Part shown: positions 42,691-55,201 of the stretch, piece by piece | How the letters are laid out: each line of letters starts with the position of its first letter | Position numbering within the stretch: the first letter of the stretch is position 1 | Assembly: GCA_958299035.1 (NCBI GenBank) | Contig: CATQJL010000112.1 | Coordinates: 69,657,117-69,721,116 of the forward strand | DNA length: 64,000 nucleotides | Direction: 5' to 3' | DNA from: Cylicocyclus nassatus | Taxonomy: Eukaryota > Nematoda > Chromadorea > Rhabditida > Strongylidae | The notes under the pieces: generated by a model | The model's input: only the letters and a program-made list of their open reading frames with translations | Told to the model about the DNA's origin: nothing | The model's database searches: none | Program-made: the position numbers and the translations under genes

Positions 42691-45475
42691 ATGAAAGTTT
42701 GTTATAGCATTATCAGGTTACGAACAAACAATAGTATTTAGCCAATTTTTCAGACAAATCATGGATCGAGGGACTCCAAGGAGAAGAATTTCCTCTTCGC
42801 AACGTTATTTTGAATTAGGAAAAGTAAAGTTAAAAATTCGTAGAACAAACAAATCGAAATAGTAAATAGAACAATTGACAAATTCTCAACTGCAGCGTAA
42901 ATCACATCCGTAACAGCCTGGATTGATACTCAAAGCGTGGGTAATAATGCTATGATTCCTCTTTCATTTTTCCTTTCTTCCTTTGTTTTTTTTTTCTGTT
43001 TACTCGTTTGCTAGATAACTATTTTTGTTCCTATTCTCTGTAGTAAATCATGTATACTAGCAATTTCATACCTTTCCCGGAAACAATAGACAAACCAGTA
43101 ATGATGAGTGATGACTGGTAGCTGATAAGTGATAAAATGCGGCACCTTTTTGGTACAACTCTACCAAAGCAGCTTCATCAAGTCTCTATGAAGATCACCC
43201 CTTTCCAAATCGATGTCTTGTATAGCGCTTTATTTCGTATCTTCTTCCTTTTAGGCAGCTGCGAGGTCTGGAAGACTACCGACTTCAATGGGCCGACGGC
43301 ACCTTGTACGGTATCTTTATGCCTTTTTACCTTGCCAGTTTTCGTCACGTAGGTGGGCAGCCATTTTCTATCCATTTGAATTCAGCCTAAGCAGATCGGC
43401 TGACGCGCCATGGCCGCATGCTTCCAGTACAGCCTCTTTTGTTTTGTGTACGACTCGCGAAAATAATTGTTTATCAAAAAAATAAGGCATGCATTACATT
43501 ACTCTTATGCAAATTCTCAAAACATCAAGCTTATTTTAGAAATTGCCTTAACTTCAGCTTGTGTTCTATGGGACAACTTACTGGGTTTCTCATCTGTCCA
43601 GCGTAGGCCAGCTTTCGCGTCTCACGCTTTGTCGCTTGTTCCTTCCTCCCCCGCTTTTTTTATAAACACATTATTTTCTCAGAACATGTAGAAACACTGT
43701 TAACCGTTACGAGAGTAGGTCACGACAACATCTCAAAGATACTAGAACAAAGCTTTTTCCACTAGCCCTATCTCACAGTGAAAGGCATAAATGGTCCGAC
43801 AAGCTACATCCCATAGTTTCTAATGGTTTTAAGCTCCTACTCTTCATGAATTAACACCTATTTCAGAACACGTTTTTAAGGCTTTGGAAGCACGCTGAAC
43901 AAGAAGACCACCTCTTTCATATACTTGAGAAATTGTTTTGCGCAGATGGTAGCCTCTAGGACAACGTAGGGATAGGATAAACGCATAGCTGGTCAAGATG
44001 AAAGGTCTCACGGGATATGCTGAAGCGAGTGTTATGAAATTTTAAGTCCCGAATGTATCGCATTATAATCAGACCGCGCAACAGAGTAAAAGTTCGGTGT
44101 AACAGAAGTAAGAATGCTGCCAACGTTAGCCTTCACAGGCTAAACTAGATCTCAAACGATACATATAGAGTTCAGACTCTCCATGAAAAAGATGAGAGAG
44201 GCTACTCCTATGGCAGGACATACGCGCGAAAGAGAAAGTCACACCAGGTTTACCACACTAAATGTCCCAGGAAAGGAATGAGAAGAAGAAGGATTTAAGA
44301 CATTAAAAGAAAGCTGAAAGAACTTGGGATAGACGAAATTATAGCATAAGAACAGAAATGGTTGAGTATAACGGAGGCAAAGCTAGTATGAGATTGGCGA
44401 TGCAAGGTTGCATAAAACGAGTCTATTAAATACTCTCAGAAGAACCATTCATAAACCTATTAATAATTTCGTTCATGGACAGCGATCTTCATAAAATTTA
44501 CATAAAACCATTTCTGAGTGTTATATAAGTATTATGCGTATTCTCTTAGTCTTATGGACTTATGCATTGGTCGAAAAATCTTTGCAACTGTTAAAACAGC
44601 TTCCTTATGCGGAAGAAGCAAATTGTAAATTTGAGCTTTGGAAGGCAGTTTTTATTAACACCAAAGAAATCCCGTCTGAACGCACCCAGGAAGGTCATAC
44701 ACACTGTTTGGATTCCTTTTTTCTATCTTTTCCAGTATTTATTTATCATCCAAACTCGATGCTTTAGTTTTTCATATGGTACACCAGCACTGAGTTCTAC
44801 TTGAGGTAATTCTGCATAAGAGTTTAGATTGAGACTGAGTGGTCTGGCTTCTCTTGCGCGCAGCTCCTAAATGGACTTATTTGTAGTTCAAGATAATTCG
44901 ATGACATTTATAGGAGACAAAGAATACCCTACTTTTACGAGTACAAGACGCACCACTTCCTTTTTTTGCAAGCAAACGTTCGACGGCACCACTGTGCCTT
45001 GCAAAGTTTTCGCTCTTCCACATAATTCTTTTAGGCAAGGAGAGGCACGGTTGAGTGTTCTGCGGCCTCGAAATTTCATGATGTGTTCAGGCTAACCGAG
45101 TTTAGAAAAGGTGCGTCTTTATAAAATTAGGATAGTTATTCTTAGGCCGAAAAGGATCCATCACTGTTGTATGTATATTCTAATTAACGCAACATTCTTT
45201 ATTTGGAGAACTTCCGACGAAAGCGAAGCGACATGCTTGATGCAATGTTGGGTCAAATTAGTAGAAACACTGTCTGCCAAAAAATCATGTCTTTTTCGGA
45301 TGCAAGAAGGCAAAAGAGGGTTGTGTTGCCCTTAGTTATGAAAGGATGTTTACCCCTCTACTACAGATGGGAACATCATTTTTTGATAAAATTTCCATGA
45401 ACAAGCGAATAATGACTAAGTTATAGTCATCATGCGAATTTCAGAGTTGAAAGGAAATATGTACACGAGGATTAC
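42691..45475. other. Unresolved region downstream of the GT14 gene
   Basis: The final exon(s) of the GT14 gene should lie just below 45476 but were not identified. Two weakly similar stretches (CGACTTCAATGGGCCGACGG at about 43282 and CGTTCGACGGCACCACTGTG at about 44978) hint at a diverged duplication. A Lys/Arg-rich translated stretch at about 44280-44410 (RKLKELGIDE) might be a LINE remnant. None is secure. Confidence 0.3.
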
Positions 45476-48400
45476 CTTTAATACGCAGAAATAGGCTGCA
45501 GGCTCAAATTCGAGATAAAACTTGTGCGCAATTAGATGAGGTTGACTGAGAACAACAGCCAAGTCGTCAATACCAAAAATACATGAGTATCGAAACATCA
45601 TACCTGGAATTTACATCATTGGCGATAATTTTCCCAATGATCTAATCAAATGCAGCTACTGTAATATGAGTGCGGTTACAACCGCTTCAAAAGCGAAAAA
45701 TGTAATCAATTTGTTATAATTTCTACATCTGATTCTGCAATTCTCACCTCTGCACCATTTCTTTCCCCATACTTGGTATCTCGCGATATAATAATTCATC
45801 AGAGCTTCGTGGGGACCTGCACTCTCATATCTTGCCACATAACTTCTGTGAGTTAAGTTGTAACCAGCAGTAAAATTGATCCATTCGTTTCCATCTGTGC
45901 CTCCCGGTACAGGAAATTCTTCAATTATTTATAATTTTTAGTGTTACGGATGCCATAGTAAACAACACACACTTTTAGTGTTGCCAGTGATTGTTGCCCA
46001 AAAGGATTCGTCTGGCACTTGAGTTCCGTTTAGAAAGCTCAGAAGTGTGGGAGCTTTGCCTGCCTGTTATATCGTCCATCACATAAGAGAAACCGATAAG
46101 TAATTCACATTTGACTTCAACTTAGTTATTTGTGCGAAATCAATTGTTAAGTACGACGTGCTTGCCGTGATGGCGGCGTTGCAGCGTAGTGCCCTAATTC
46201 AATTTAGAAACTTGAAAAGTAATTGGCCAAGATCAACGCAGAGGGTATTTATTGTAGGTTGGCTCAAACAAAGGCGGCATGGCTTCCAAACCTTCTAGCT
46301 CCAACGACAGCTTTCATGGAAATTAGTTGACAATATTTCTCAGGGACTAAAAAAGTAAATTAAACTCTTATAATAATTCTTGGTGGTTGAGTATGACCTC
46401 AAGGTTTGAAAAGTTGCAAGTAGTCATTTCTCAATGTTGATAAATGTTTCCATTTCCCCTGTTTACACGACAATGAGTTTTGATGCGAGATTGCATCTGC
46501 ACAAGAAGATTTTGGGAATGAATGTACATGCAGTAAAAATAAGGAATGGTTCTTTAGCTGTAAACTTTCACTACTAATCTCCGCCCAAATAAAGAATGAA
46601 TTTATTGCTATGAAGAATTGTTGTGATAATTTGAATTATCACTTACAAACAAATCAAGACCATAACCGCAACCCATCCGCCAAGGCCAGAACTTCCAGAA
46701 AAACTTTAGGAGCAAGTACATTTCCTTCATCACAAGATCCAACAATTTTGCGAAGGTATTTTGAAAAAAAGTGCCCGAAAATCATGATTTATTTTCAACT
46801 CTTCTCCAAATTCACTAGACTGGGAAAAAATAACAGTAAAAATTATAGTACCACAGCGTAGAGTCGCGTTGCGTAGAATGTAATGCATCTTAAGCTAAAC
46901 ATGATTCAACGCCCAGTCACTATTTGTCTTTTAAAGCGATCAGAAACCCAAACTATCTCTATGCGAGGGTTGTGTCTAGAATGAGCACATATTAAACAAT
47001 TATAGGCGCAACGAACTTGGCCGTCCCAATTACCAGTGTGCAAGAGCTTTAGTCTTCAGAAGTATCTCCTTGAAGGCAGCGTACACCCAAAATTTCACCT
47101 TCGATGTTTTTGTCATTCTGGGCCTTTCCGTGCCGCTGATTACAGTTTATGTAATTAAAAAAAATCCTCCAAAAGTCCAAAAAAACCCAATTTCCGGGGA
47201 CCCTCTCTTCAGGGGCGGACGAGTTTCGAACTGCTCGTCTCCGTCGGCATGCCAGCAGCTGCAACAGCATGACAGCGTGCAGTTGCAACTGCAACTGCTG
47301 CATATGCTGTCGTGGTTCGTCGCCCGAAGGAGGCGCACGCAAAAAGCAACTGCACTGTTGCAATTGCAGTTGCAGATGCAGCAGGATTGCAACAGCAACT
47401 GCAGGGCAACTGAAGCTTACGCTGTCGGGATTCGTCTGGAGGAGGCGAAGTGAAAGAAAAGGGGCGGAGTGAAAAATTGAGGGGGGTTTTCTCCGCTCAG
47501 AAGCAACATTGGGAGACCGGACCAACGCAATTGGTCTTCTTCTGGGCCCAGTATATACACGGTATAGAAAGATTTAGGAAATTCGGTAAGTAGATTTTGG
47601 GTGTACGCTGCCTTTAATAGAAAAATTGCGTCAAAATTTTTTCACAAGTACACGTTCTTTTACATAGCAAGAACGCGCTAGAAATTGAGTGACCTGGTCT
47701 ACCTATTACTTCTATTTGGTAAGGTCGTATTCAGTAAGGTAGGCCAATAGGATACTCTCTTTGAAGCCGCTTATCTTATTCTGCATACGCGAAAATCTGA
47801 CATAGCGAGCCTTGCCTACATTCACTTTAGAGTTATGCGCAAGTGACTTCTTCTGCTTATTGAAATTTATTTCAAACTTTAACTAGCTCGGGGAAAAAAC
47901 TTCGGAAAGTCAATGCCGTTATCCCTTTTCTGCACAAATGTGAAGCCATCACCAAAGCGAATGAGAGCTGATAGCTGATAGTCTCACTGAGTTTCTGTGT
48001 TTTCGTGCAGGAACCCATTCCGCTCTCCATATTCTGATCGGGTGTCGTTCTTGTGCAATCCAATAAGATTTTTCAATTCGTAAATAAGAAGCCCACTCAA
48101 GCAACGTACTGATTGAGTCATCGCCAGGACACCAATTTTGAGCAAATAAATCGATTGGAAATAGCGCGCACGTGCATTTGCTGTTGTGTTTTTTGAAAGG
48201 ATACTTTAGGCAATTACTGCCCTCGTGTCAGTGTAAGAATGAAGCAAACTCATTTCTGCAGTTCTGACCTCATTCTCTCGGTAGGATTTTTTTGAGCATT
48301 CGTTAAAATATGCTAAGCAACTTTACCTCTACTATTCTGTCAATGGTTTTTCGCGGAATAGCACCACTCATTGAAGACCTGATCAAGGGTAGAGGAGACT

Positions 48401-51400
48401 CCTTCATCTGTTAAGCGAATATGATTTAGTATGTCTTTAGCAACAACGGTACAGCAAAAACGATAAACAATCTTTTACGATAACTGACCTTTTTTCCTTT
48501 CAAAAGATATTTTGGGTGCTTTTCAAAATCGATGTTCACAGTTTCATTCAATCTCTTAAAGATCTCCACCATTTCAAAGTTTGTTTTTAAAGGAACATCA
48601 ACTCCAGAAAGCTGCTGAAATTGTAAGTGAATTTAATATAGATCTAATTGTCATTGTCAATCACAAAACTTGGTAATACATCCACTTCGTTTTGCTTTTT
48701 GATAATATCTCCACACATGCCCAAACTGTGTTGATAATTTCAAATGAGGCCCAGCCTATGGGCGGACGCTCCTACAACAATTGGATATTATTGACCATTT
48801 GCAGAGGATATAACTACAATATCACGATTATATAATCTGTGCACTTACCTACCACTTTTCTGGAACAATAAAAGGTGGCATATTACACTTAGTTGCCGCG
48901 AACTCAAATTATGGATTCGACCATTCATATGCAATCGTACGAGCAAAAATTATGAGGTTTTCTCTTCTGAGGCTTGTGCTTCTTGCAGTGAAGCCAAAAA
49001 TAACAATGCATTTCTACTAACTTCTCGAGAGCTGAGCATGTCTGTACAAAAATGTAGCGTCATTAATTTTTGAGTTCCATAGGGAGTTTTTGCAAAAAGT
49101 TTAGAAATCAAACTTTTCCTTTGTTCGCTATAAGTCTTACACCAAAATAGTTCATATCGCAATAACTCATCTTATGTATAAAGCTGAATGTCTGTTTGTC
49201 TGTATGTCTGTATGTCTGTATGTCTGTATGTCTGTATGTCTGTAGGTATGTTCCGAATAGAAAATTCCATTTCTGAACCGATCCGGACCAAACTTGGCCA
49301 TACATACACATCGGGCCCCGGCGGGTGTCATAGGCTACTCTTCGTCATCGATCGATATCGATTTTATCGATTTTTATCGATTTTTTTGCAGAGTGCACCT
49401 ACGGGGCTGGGAGTTGGCACAGGGGGGTAGTCGAGCATAGGGATTCCGAATATTAGTTTTCAGGATTATCGATTACTTTTATCGATATCGATTTTTTTGC
49501 AAAGTTTGAGCTACGGGGCTGGGATTTGGCACAGGGGGTAACCAAGCATGCTGATTACGAGTTCGATATTAGTTTGGCGCTATTCGGCTGTCCGGGCTTC
49601 AAAATTTTTTGCGGTAGAGCTTGCTCAAACTTGTATAAGGGTTATCTTAAGGGCCGGGCATACTTCAAGCAATGCCAGATCGCGACGCGATTTGGCAATA
49701 TTCCAGGTGTCCATAACTCATTGTAAGCACATTATAAATGTACAGAGGATAGGGCATTTCATCAGTTTACGTAAGTTATACACACTATGCATGTGCAGTT
49801 TGCTAATGTTGGATCCGAAGACTTCTGGCGGATTGAAATCGAGTCGCGACTGAAATCGCGGGAAGTATGCTCGGCCCTTTACATGCTGATTACAAATATC
49901 ACACTTTCTGCGCAGAACGCCTCCCCGTGTGGTTACGATAGGTGTACGGTAGGAAGTCAAAATCATGAATTCGGCTGGAGTTTGGTACAGAGAACCTTAT
50001 TCGACATGCTAAGTACGAATTTCATACTCTCTCTGCATATTGGGACCTTTTCATAGAGTTATGGTGGTTATAGGATGAGGTCGAAAACATAGATTTGCTT
50101 TAATCTTCGTCTAGGGTGGTCATTTAGCGCGCTGAACATGAATACCATGCTGATTTCGCAGGATATTGCATTTTCTTGGGTTACAGTGGGTGTAGATGGG
50201 TCGAAGTTCCAGATTTGCTTAAAACCTTACCTGTAAAGGTTCACAAGTACCTGCTTATGAATATGATGCTTGCTCGCTGTCATAACGTATTAGTGAAGTT
50301 ATGGTGAGTTGCAGGGTTTGAATGGACATTTTTTCGCCTTCGGGCCAATTTAGACCCCAGGTATTCTAGAGGGGGAAACGGTGGATTTGCATGGCGGTCT
50401 CCAGCGCCATCCTGATAACCTTTCCCAACGCGTAACGCACGCGGCAAATCTCCCTCCTCCTGTTTTTGCTTAGCAAAAGCCGCCAAAGGGTGTATCGCGC
50501 GCGGCAGTGGCCCTATAAGGAAACTGATAACCTGTCCCAACGCGTAACGTACGCGGCAAATCCCCCTTCCCCTGTTTTTGCTTAGGCAAAAGCCGCCGAA
50601 GGATGTCTCGGGCGCGGCAGTGATCCTATAAGGGAAAGCATTACGGTCTTGGGAAACTTTTATACCACACGAATTGCCTTTATCGTGGGGATTGAGCACG
50701 ATATTCTTAGAACAGCACTTTAGGTAATTTTCGCCAAGCTTTCAGGCAGGTTCATAATTTCTACCCGCTGCCACGCGAAATGACTACGATATTCGTCATC
50801 AGCGGCTTAAATAATCCCCATGTACCGACTTTGAGCAAGATCCATCACAAAAACATTTTGGGGCCGGACAGCCGAATAGCGCCATCAGTTTTCAGAATTA
50901 TCCTTACTTTCACCGGTTTTATAGCTTTTTTTGCAACGTTTGAGCTACGGGGCTGGGGGTTGTTAAGGGAGGTAGGTGGGCATGCTAATTACTAACACAG
51001 CGGGAATAGGGGATTACATGTAGAAGTGGGTACAATGAAAGGTTTTACACGGATAGGGATAAGACCTTAATCATAGCTTTGACAGGGCCGGGCGGAGCCG
51101 GGTAAGCCAGCTAGTAATCGTATATTTTCGATAGTTTTGAGCAACCATTGGATAGAGTAAGGTAAGCTTGACAAGAAGCATTTGAACAGTTTTAACACGT
51201 CGAGCTTTCGGATTTAGGAACTGGAACTCAGTCCAAAAGATCAAGAAAAGAATGATTGCATAAAAGTTCGAGAGGAAGTTTTCATCCTGACAATACAGTG
51301 GCACATTGATTCAATTGATTAGGTGGCTGGAAGGAGGGCCTTGCGACCCAATCAAGGCCAGGTGATGATCAGAGGGTACGCACGCGAGAGAGACGCAGAC

Positions 51401-53794
51401 TGCGTCGTGGGCGCAAGAGGCTTCATTTAGGTCATAAAACCTCGCCTTCCAGCCTTCAAGCCACTTGAATCAGAGGTTGTCTCTGCATAGTAAGTGTATA
51501 CCACAGGCTCTTCGAAGTACTAATCTTAAAAGTTAGAAATCTAGCACTGAGTATATCAATAGCATCAGGGGCGTACTCAGGATTTCGACTCGGGGGGGGG
51601 GGGAAGCCCGACAAAAAATTTTTTCTAATGAAGGTGCGTGGCGTCAGCCACGCACTCCGAAAAATTTTTTGGGATGTTTCCCAAAATTTTTCGCAACCAC
51701 GCCCCGAAAAAAAATTTTTACAAGGCTAATTTGAATTTTTTAAAATTTTTAAAAATTTTAATAATTTACAAGTAAAAACAATTCCTCTGCAAATTTCTAC
51801 AACGCATTTAAGTAACTTTCAAAAATTTCGCGATCCATTCTTGGGGGGGGATGGGTCCCCCCCCCCCCTCAATACTTCACTGAATAGCATATGTCAACTT
51901 CAACATTTAATATCCATTTCATGCCTTAGGCGGGGAAAGGGGGGCTATCTATCAGAAGTTCTTATCCTAGTGTCAATCTCAGAATTCTTCTTTTCCATGT
52001 GCCGCAAGTATCTGCTGTTGTTTTGAACATGCTGTGTATGAGTACACTTTTTGAAGCACGGCACTGAGAAGTGTGAACTCTACACGCAGAACAAAATTTG
52101 CTACTCTCTTTTGGGGTGCCTTGATGCTCAACAAATTTTTCACCGTTATTAGTAGCATAATCGAAAATCGTAATCAGCCTTCAAAGGCAGCGATCCGACA
52201 AAAGGATGGGTACCAGGTTTATGTGGCGATGTTAAAGTAGACCCCCCTACCGAAGCGCTGACTGAAACTCGGAGCAAAAAAAGGGGTCTACCAAGCTTGA
52301 TATATGCTCCGAAAGTGGCCCGGATCTACGGTAGGCCGCCCACACAAAGATATCGAACTGCAAGGCCAGAGCCCGCATAGCCGACACAGTCGTGAGCGCA
52401 GAGTCTCGCAACGACTCTGCGTCTCTACCTTGCATGCATCTCGTACTCGAGCCTACCATAAAATTCGGGCCACTTGGGGCGCGATTTGTAGGCTTTGTAG
52501 CACCCTTTCGCGCTGCAAAGTTCTGTCATCGCTTAGTTAGGGGTCTACTATTACATTATACCAGAGCAGGTACCCCCAGTCTGGTGGGACGCTGCCTTTG
52601 AGTTCCTCTTCTTTTAGGCTTGTAAATAAATGGTCTTGGAGAGTTTCGATGTGGACAAATCAGGAGGTATGATCGGCTCGAATTTTTCGTGAAGCGCCGA
52701 TGCAATGTACTTCAAAACAATATCAGCATATGGGGCGATGTTAATTATGGCATCCAGTTGTGTATCTGCCTCCCTTTTTTTACCGCCGGCATGCTGTAAT
52801 ATGAGATTGTGGAACGCGGCGTGCGCGGCATACCTCTTAACGCGCGGCTTTTCGATGTTACTATGCAACAGTCGTCGATGTAGCGAAAGTATATCAGTGG
52901 GTTTCTGCTAGCGCCGTCTTCCATGTTACTCGTGAAACAGGTTGCTTACATGGAGCCAGTCGCCGACCGATGTCAGTTCTCTTATTTGTAGTATAGTCTG
53001 GTATATTCCCGAGTATTCAATTTGCGACCCAGATACCCAAGCAATGACGAACTTTTGCTATGTGTTTTTTCAAATAGTGCTTATAGAGACTCTTCGTTAG
53101 ATGCATTTGTCTACAATAAGCTGATAAGACAGAAACTCGGTGCTACCATGAGGTATGCTGCTATGCCGTTGGTATAGCAGACTTTGTAAGGTAACCAGCA
53201 TCGACGCATGAGATATGTTTAGAATCAACCAATAGTTGCAGTACATCAACCTGATAAAGGAAAACCCTCAGAAACACTGCTTTCTTCACTTTTTCTGAAT
53301 GCACGTTATGAAAGCAGATGATTCGGTAAGCATCTCAAAGATAATCTTTCGAGATTCTAACCAAAAACTTTCTAGGTTTTCTTAAGCTAGATTCGTTGTT
53401 TTGCTCACCCATAAGAAATCTTTCAAAGAAGCGATGTGTTCTTTCTTGTAAAAACAATCGTCCAGCGAATATGCACATTTCAGAAAATTGCTGAAGACTC
53501 ACCAGTATTTGAACATTATCAAAGCATTTGCCAAACTGGTTCATGAGATACTTGAAGGTACGATTAGCTGAACCGCTTACAGCTATGCAGTAATCGTTGT
53601 GTGAACGGTAGAAAGCACTAAGCATGAACATCACCTAAAAAGTCTGTTGAACAAAGCATTGTACTTATTGCCATAGCACGCATACTTGTACGAAATTTTG
53701 ATAGACTATCGCACCGTAAGCGATGGGATACTGCAGCTCCTCTATTGTAGTGTTCTTCTTATCAAAACCAAAAAGTTCTTTTATAGCGACACAT
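45476..53794 (-). CDS. Core-2/I-branching-type (GT14) glycosyltransferase, partial
   Basis: Predicted N-acetylglucosaminyltransferase-like enzyme of the Golgi lumen (Branch domain family, much expanded in nematodes). Minus-strand exons, all phases agreeing: 53794-53686, 53634-53503, 48771-48670, 48614-48489, 48407-48327, 46063-45973, 45918-45748, 45603-45476 (940 nt, about 313 codons). Landmarks in order: CVAIKELFGFD, ELQYPIAYGAIVYQNF, MLSAFYRSHNDYCIAV, CFDNVQIL, WASFEIINT, WMYYQ-QLSGVDVPLKTNFEM, FKRLN, PLPLIRSSMSGAIPR, VPDESFWATI (the Glu corresponds to the proposed catalytic base in the family), GNEWINF, YESAGPHEALMNYYIARYQV, SCIFGIDDLA and PHLIAHKF. The N-terminal cytoplasmic and membrane-anchor exons (above 53794, ending in phase 2) and the last exon (below 45476) were not found. 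Two large introns contain a 542-bp MITE and a 1.9-kb Helitron. Confidence 0.9.
47073..47614. mobile_element. 542-bp MITE in a GT14 intron
   Basis: Ends are perfect inverted repeats: AAGGCAGCGTACACCCAAAA at 47073 and its complement at 47614. The interior is rich in CAGCAACTGCAACTG-like words that pair with each other and give spurious Gln- or Cys-rich open frames on both strands. The AAGGCAGCG tip is shared with the element at 52181-52601, suggesting one transposase family mobilised both. Confidence 0.88.
49651..49877. mobile_element. 227-bp MITE nested in Helitron 4
   Basis: Terminal inverted repeats GGGCCGGGCATACTTC and GAAGTATGCTCGGCCC. A diverged sibling is at 56138-56355. Element 5 lacks the sequence at the equivalent place, so this inserted after the Helitron family formed. 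Flanks TTAA/TTTA. Confidence 0.85.
50405..50640 (+). repeat. Two-unit tandem inside Helitron 4
   Basis: Two copies of a roughly 115-bp unit (CTGATAACCT ... CAACGCGTAACG ... ACGCGGCAAATC ... CTGTTTTTGCTTA ... AAAGCCGCC ... GCGCGGCAGTG ... CCTATAAGG). Element 5 has one unit at about 59585-59697. Confidence 0.85.
51115..51565. other. Intron sequence, nothing recognised
   Basis: Part of the large GT14 intron between 48772 and 53502. No exon fits the phase. Confidence 0.4.
51566..51882 (+). mobile_element. MITE family F, copy 3
   Basis: Starts CAGGGGCGTACTCAGGATTT and ends near CTTCACTG. Internal GAAGGTGCGTGGCG, GCCACGCACTCCGAAAAATT and a C run match the copies at 25131 and 39513. In the GT14 intron. 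Confidence 0.8.
52181..52601 (+). mobile_element. Family B MITE, complete copy
   Basis: Terminal inverted repeats TCAAAGGCAGCG and CGCTGCCTTTGA. Inside, GTAGACCCCCCTACC pairs with TAGGGGTCTAC, and GCTCCGAAAGTGGCCCGGAT pairs with the GGGCCACTTGGGGCGC region, so it can fold. The copy at 2656-3240 matches the interior. In the GT14 intron. Confidence 0.82.
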
Positions 53795-54453
53795 CTGCAA
53801 AAAAGTCGCTTTCTTATAAACCAATAAAACTTATTATATCCTCAAAAAAGTGAATCTTTCAGCGCGGTAGATTCCTGAAACACTTTGCATGCGCAAATCT
53901 TCAAAGATGGACTTTCTGTCACATCTGCATTCAGGCCTTGCTTTTTGGGTTCAAAATCGAATATCACTACTACTAATGTGTTTTTTTTTCACTGCAACAA
54001 CTAATTATTAACGGAAATTAACCGAAAGATGGCTACCTTCTAAGGCAATAGCTGATTTTCCGAATGTTAGATTACGCCAGCTGAATTTGAGATGCAGCTT
54101 GTAAACGGTGAGCTTGATGCACTTCTTTTTTCCTTCAAAAAGACACATCTATCATCTCGTTTGTTTCTCTAGAACATTTTCTTTGGTTTCCAGTGTCTCA
54201 AGCTCATTGTTTCTTCAACCAAAGTCTTGCATGTTCGTTTGAATGTTCTATATTAAGTTTGCACATAAGTGAAGCCAACATTTTACATGACTTCTGTCTC
54301 TTAAAATCTGGCGCTCATTCTCATATTATTTTGTGAAATAATCTAAATGCAGCCATTTGTCAAATTTCTCCATCGCATGTAAGAACTATTGCATGTGTAC
54401 ATTACTGCTCACATTTTTTGAAAAAAGACGCGAATTGAAAGTAGACTCACACG
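53795..54453. other. Upstream side of the GT14 gene
   Basis: A preceding exon ending in phase 2 is required. A protein-like minus-strand stretch near 53895-53985 (VIFDFEPKKQGLNADVTESP) lacks a donor in that phase, so it is not included in the model. Confidence 0.35.
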
Positions 54454-54560
54454 AGGTCGCGTGTAAAGGGCGACGGTCGCTTAAGTTAGGGAAGGTCGCA
54501 TGAGTTATGTGGCGGTCGCCTGATTCATGTGACATTACGGTCGCGTGGTCATATCTCACT
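54454..54560 (+). repeat. Short degenerate tandem (GGTCGC unit)
   Basis: GGTCGCGTGTAAAG, GGTCGCTTAAGTTAG, GGTCGCATGAGTTATG, GGTCGCCTGATTCATG and GGTCGCGTGGTC recur every 20-26 bp. Possible minisatellite. Confidence 0.65.
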
Positions 54561-55201
54561 TTAGAGTGGACAAATTCTGAACTCAAGAGCACCGTTCAAC
54601 TCAGCTTGACGCGGAGCGTATTCTAATACATTGGATGGGAGTACGATAGGCATACGGTAGAAAGTCTATTGCTTGAAGTTCCTCATTGATGGCTTATTCG
54701 ATGTGCTTGTTATAGAAATAATATTTAATTGTAGTGGTGGTAGACTGTTAAGTTACGGTTAACTGTACGATGAAGACAAATTCGCATATGTACAATACCC
54801 ACACTAATTTTCGACAGAAAACGCCTGACAATCTGTTTTTTTTCGGGTTTTCTTCATAACTTCCTCCAAATAAAATATGAATCCAAAAAAAGCTTAAGGC
54901 TTAACAGGTTAAGGCGAAAATCTTGATTTACTATAGTCTGCTCCAATCGGGATCAGGCCGAACCGTTGGCGCAAATCTGCGCGTTCGCAGCGTAGCGGTC
55001 TGCGCTGCAAATGCGCCTGTGGGAGAGAGCCAATGGACTGAAGAGAGAGAGCAGAGAAGCAGGCCGTGAGCGTGACCGCGAAATCTAACGACAAGGACTC
55101 CCGCCATGCCAATTTTGGCCTGGTTAGGATTGGGGCAGACTGTACACTGTCTTATTAATCCGTTTTCACTCTGCTCGATTTTTTCTAACGGGTTTTTGCA
55201 G
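54561..55201. other. Intergenic, nothing secure
   Basis: A GC-rich patch at about 54945-55090 shows no known element. No exon is supported. Confidence 0.35.

Larger units (their letters stand above)
49170..51114 (+). mobile_element. Helitron-like element 4 (1.9 kb)
   Basis: Starts TCTTATGTATAAAGCTGAAT after A, ends GGGTAAGCCAGCTAG before T. Its interior from about 49890 to 50330 is almost identical to 59070-59520 in element 5, so both are recent relatives. It carries an internal MITE (49651-49877) that element 5 lacks, and a two-unit GC-rich tandem. No Rep/helicase. It lies in the 4.7-kb GT14 intron. Confidence 0.88.

Noticed and set aside
47049..47525. Long open frames on both strands with Gln- and Cys-rich translations
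   Set aside because: They lie inside a MITE with exact terminal inverted repeats, and the composition comes from CAG/CTG-like palindromic words.
53895..53985. Extra upstream exon of the GT14 gene
   Set aside because: The stretch reads like protein but has no donor in the phase needed to join exon 53794-53686.
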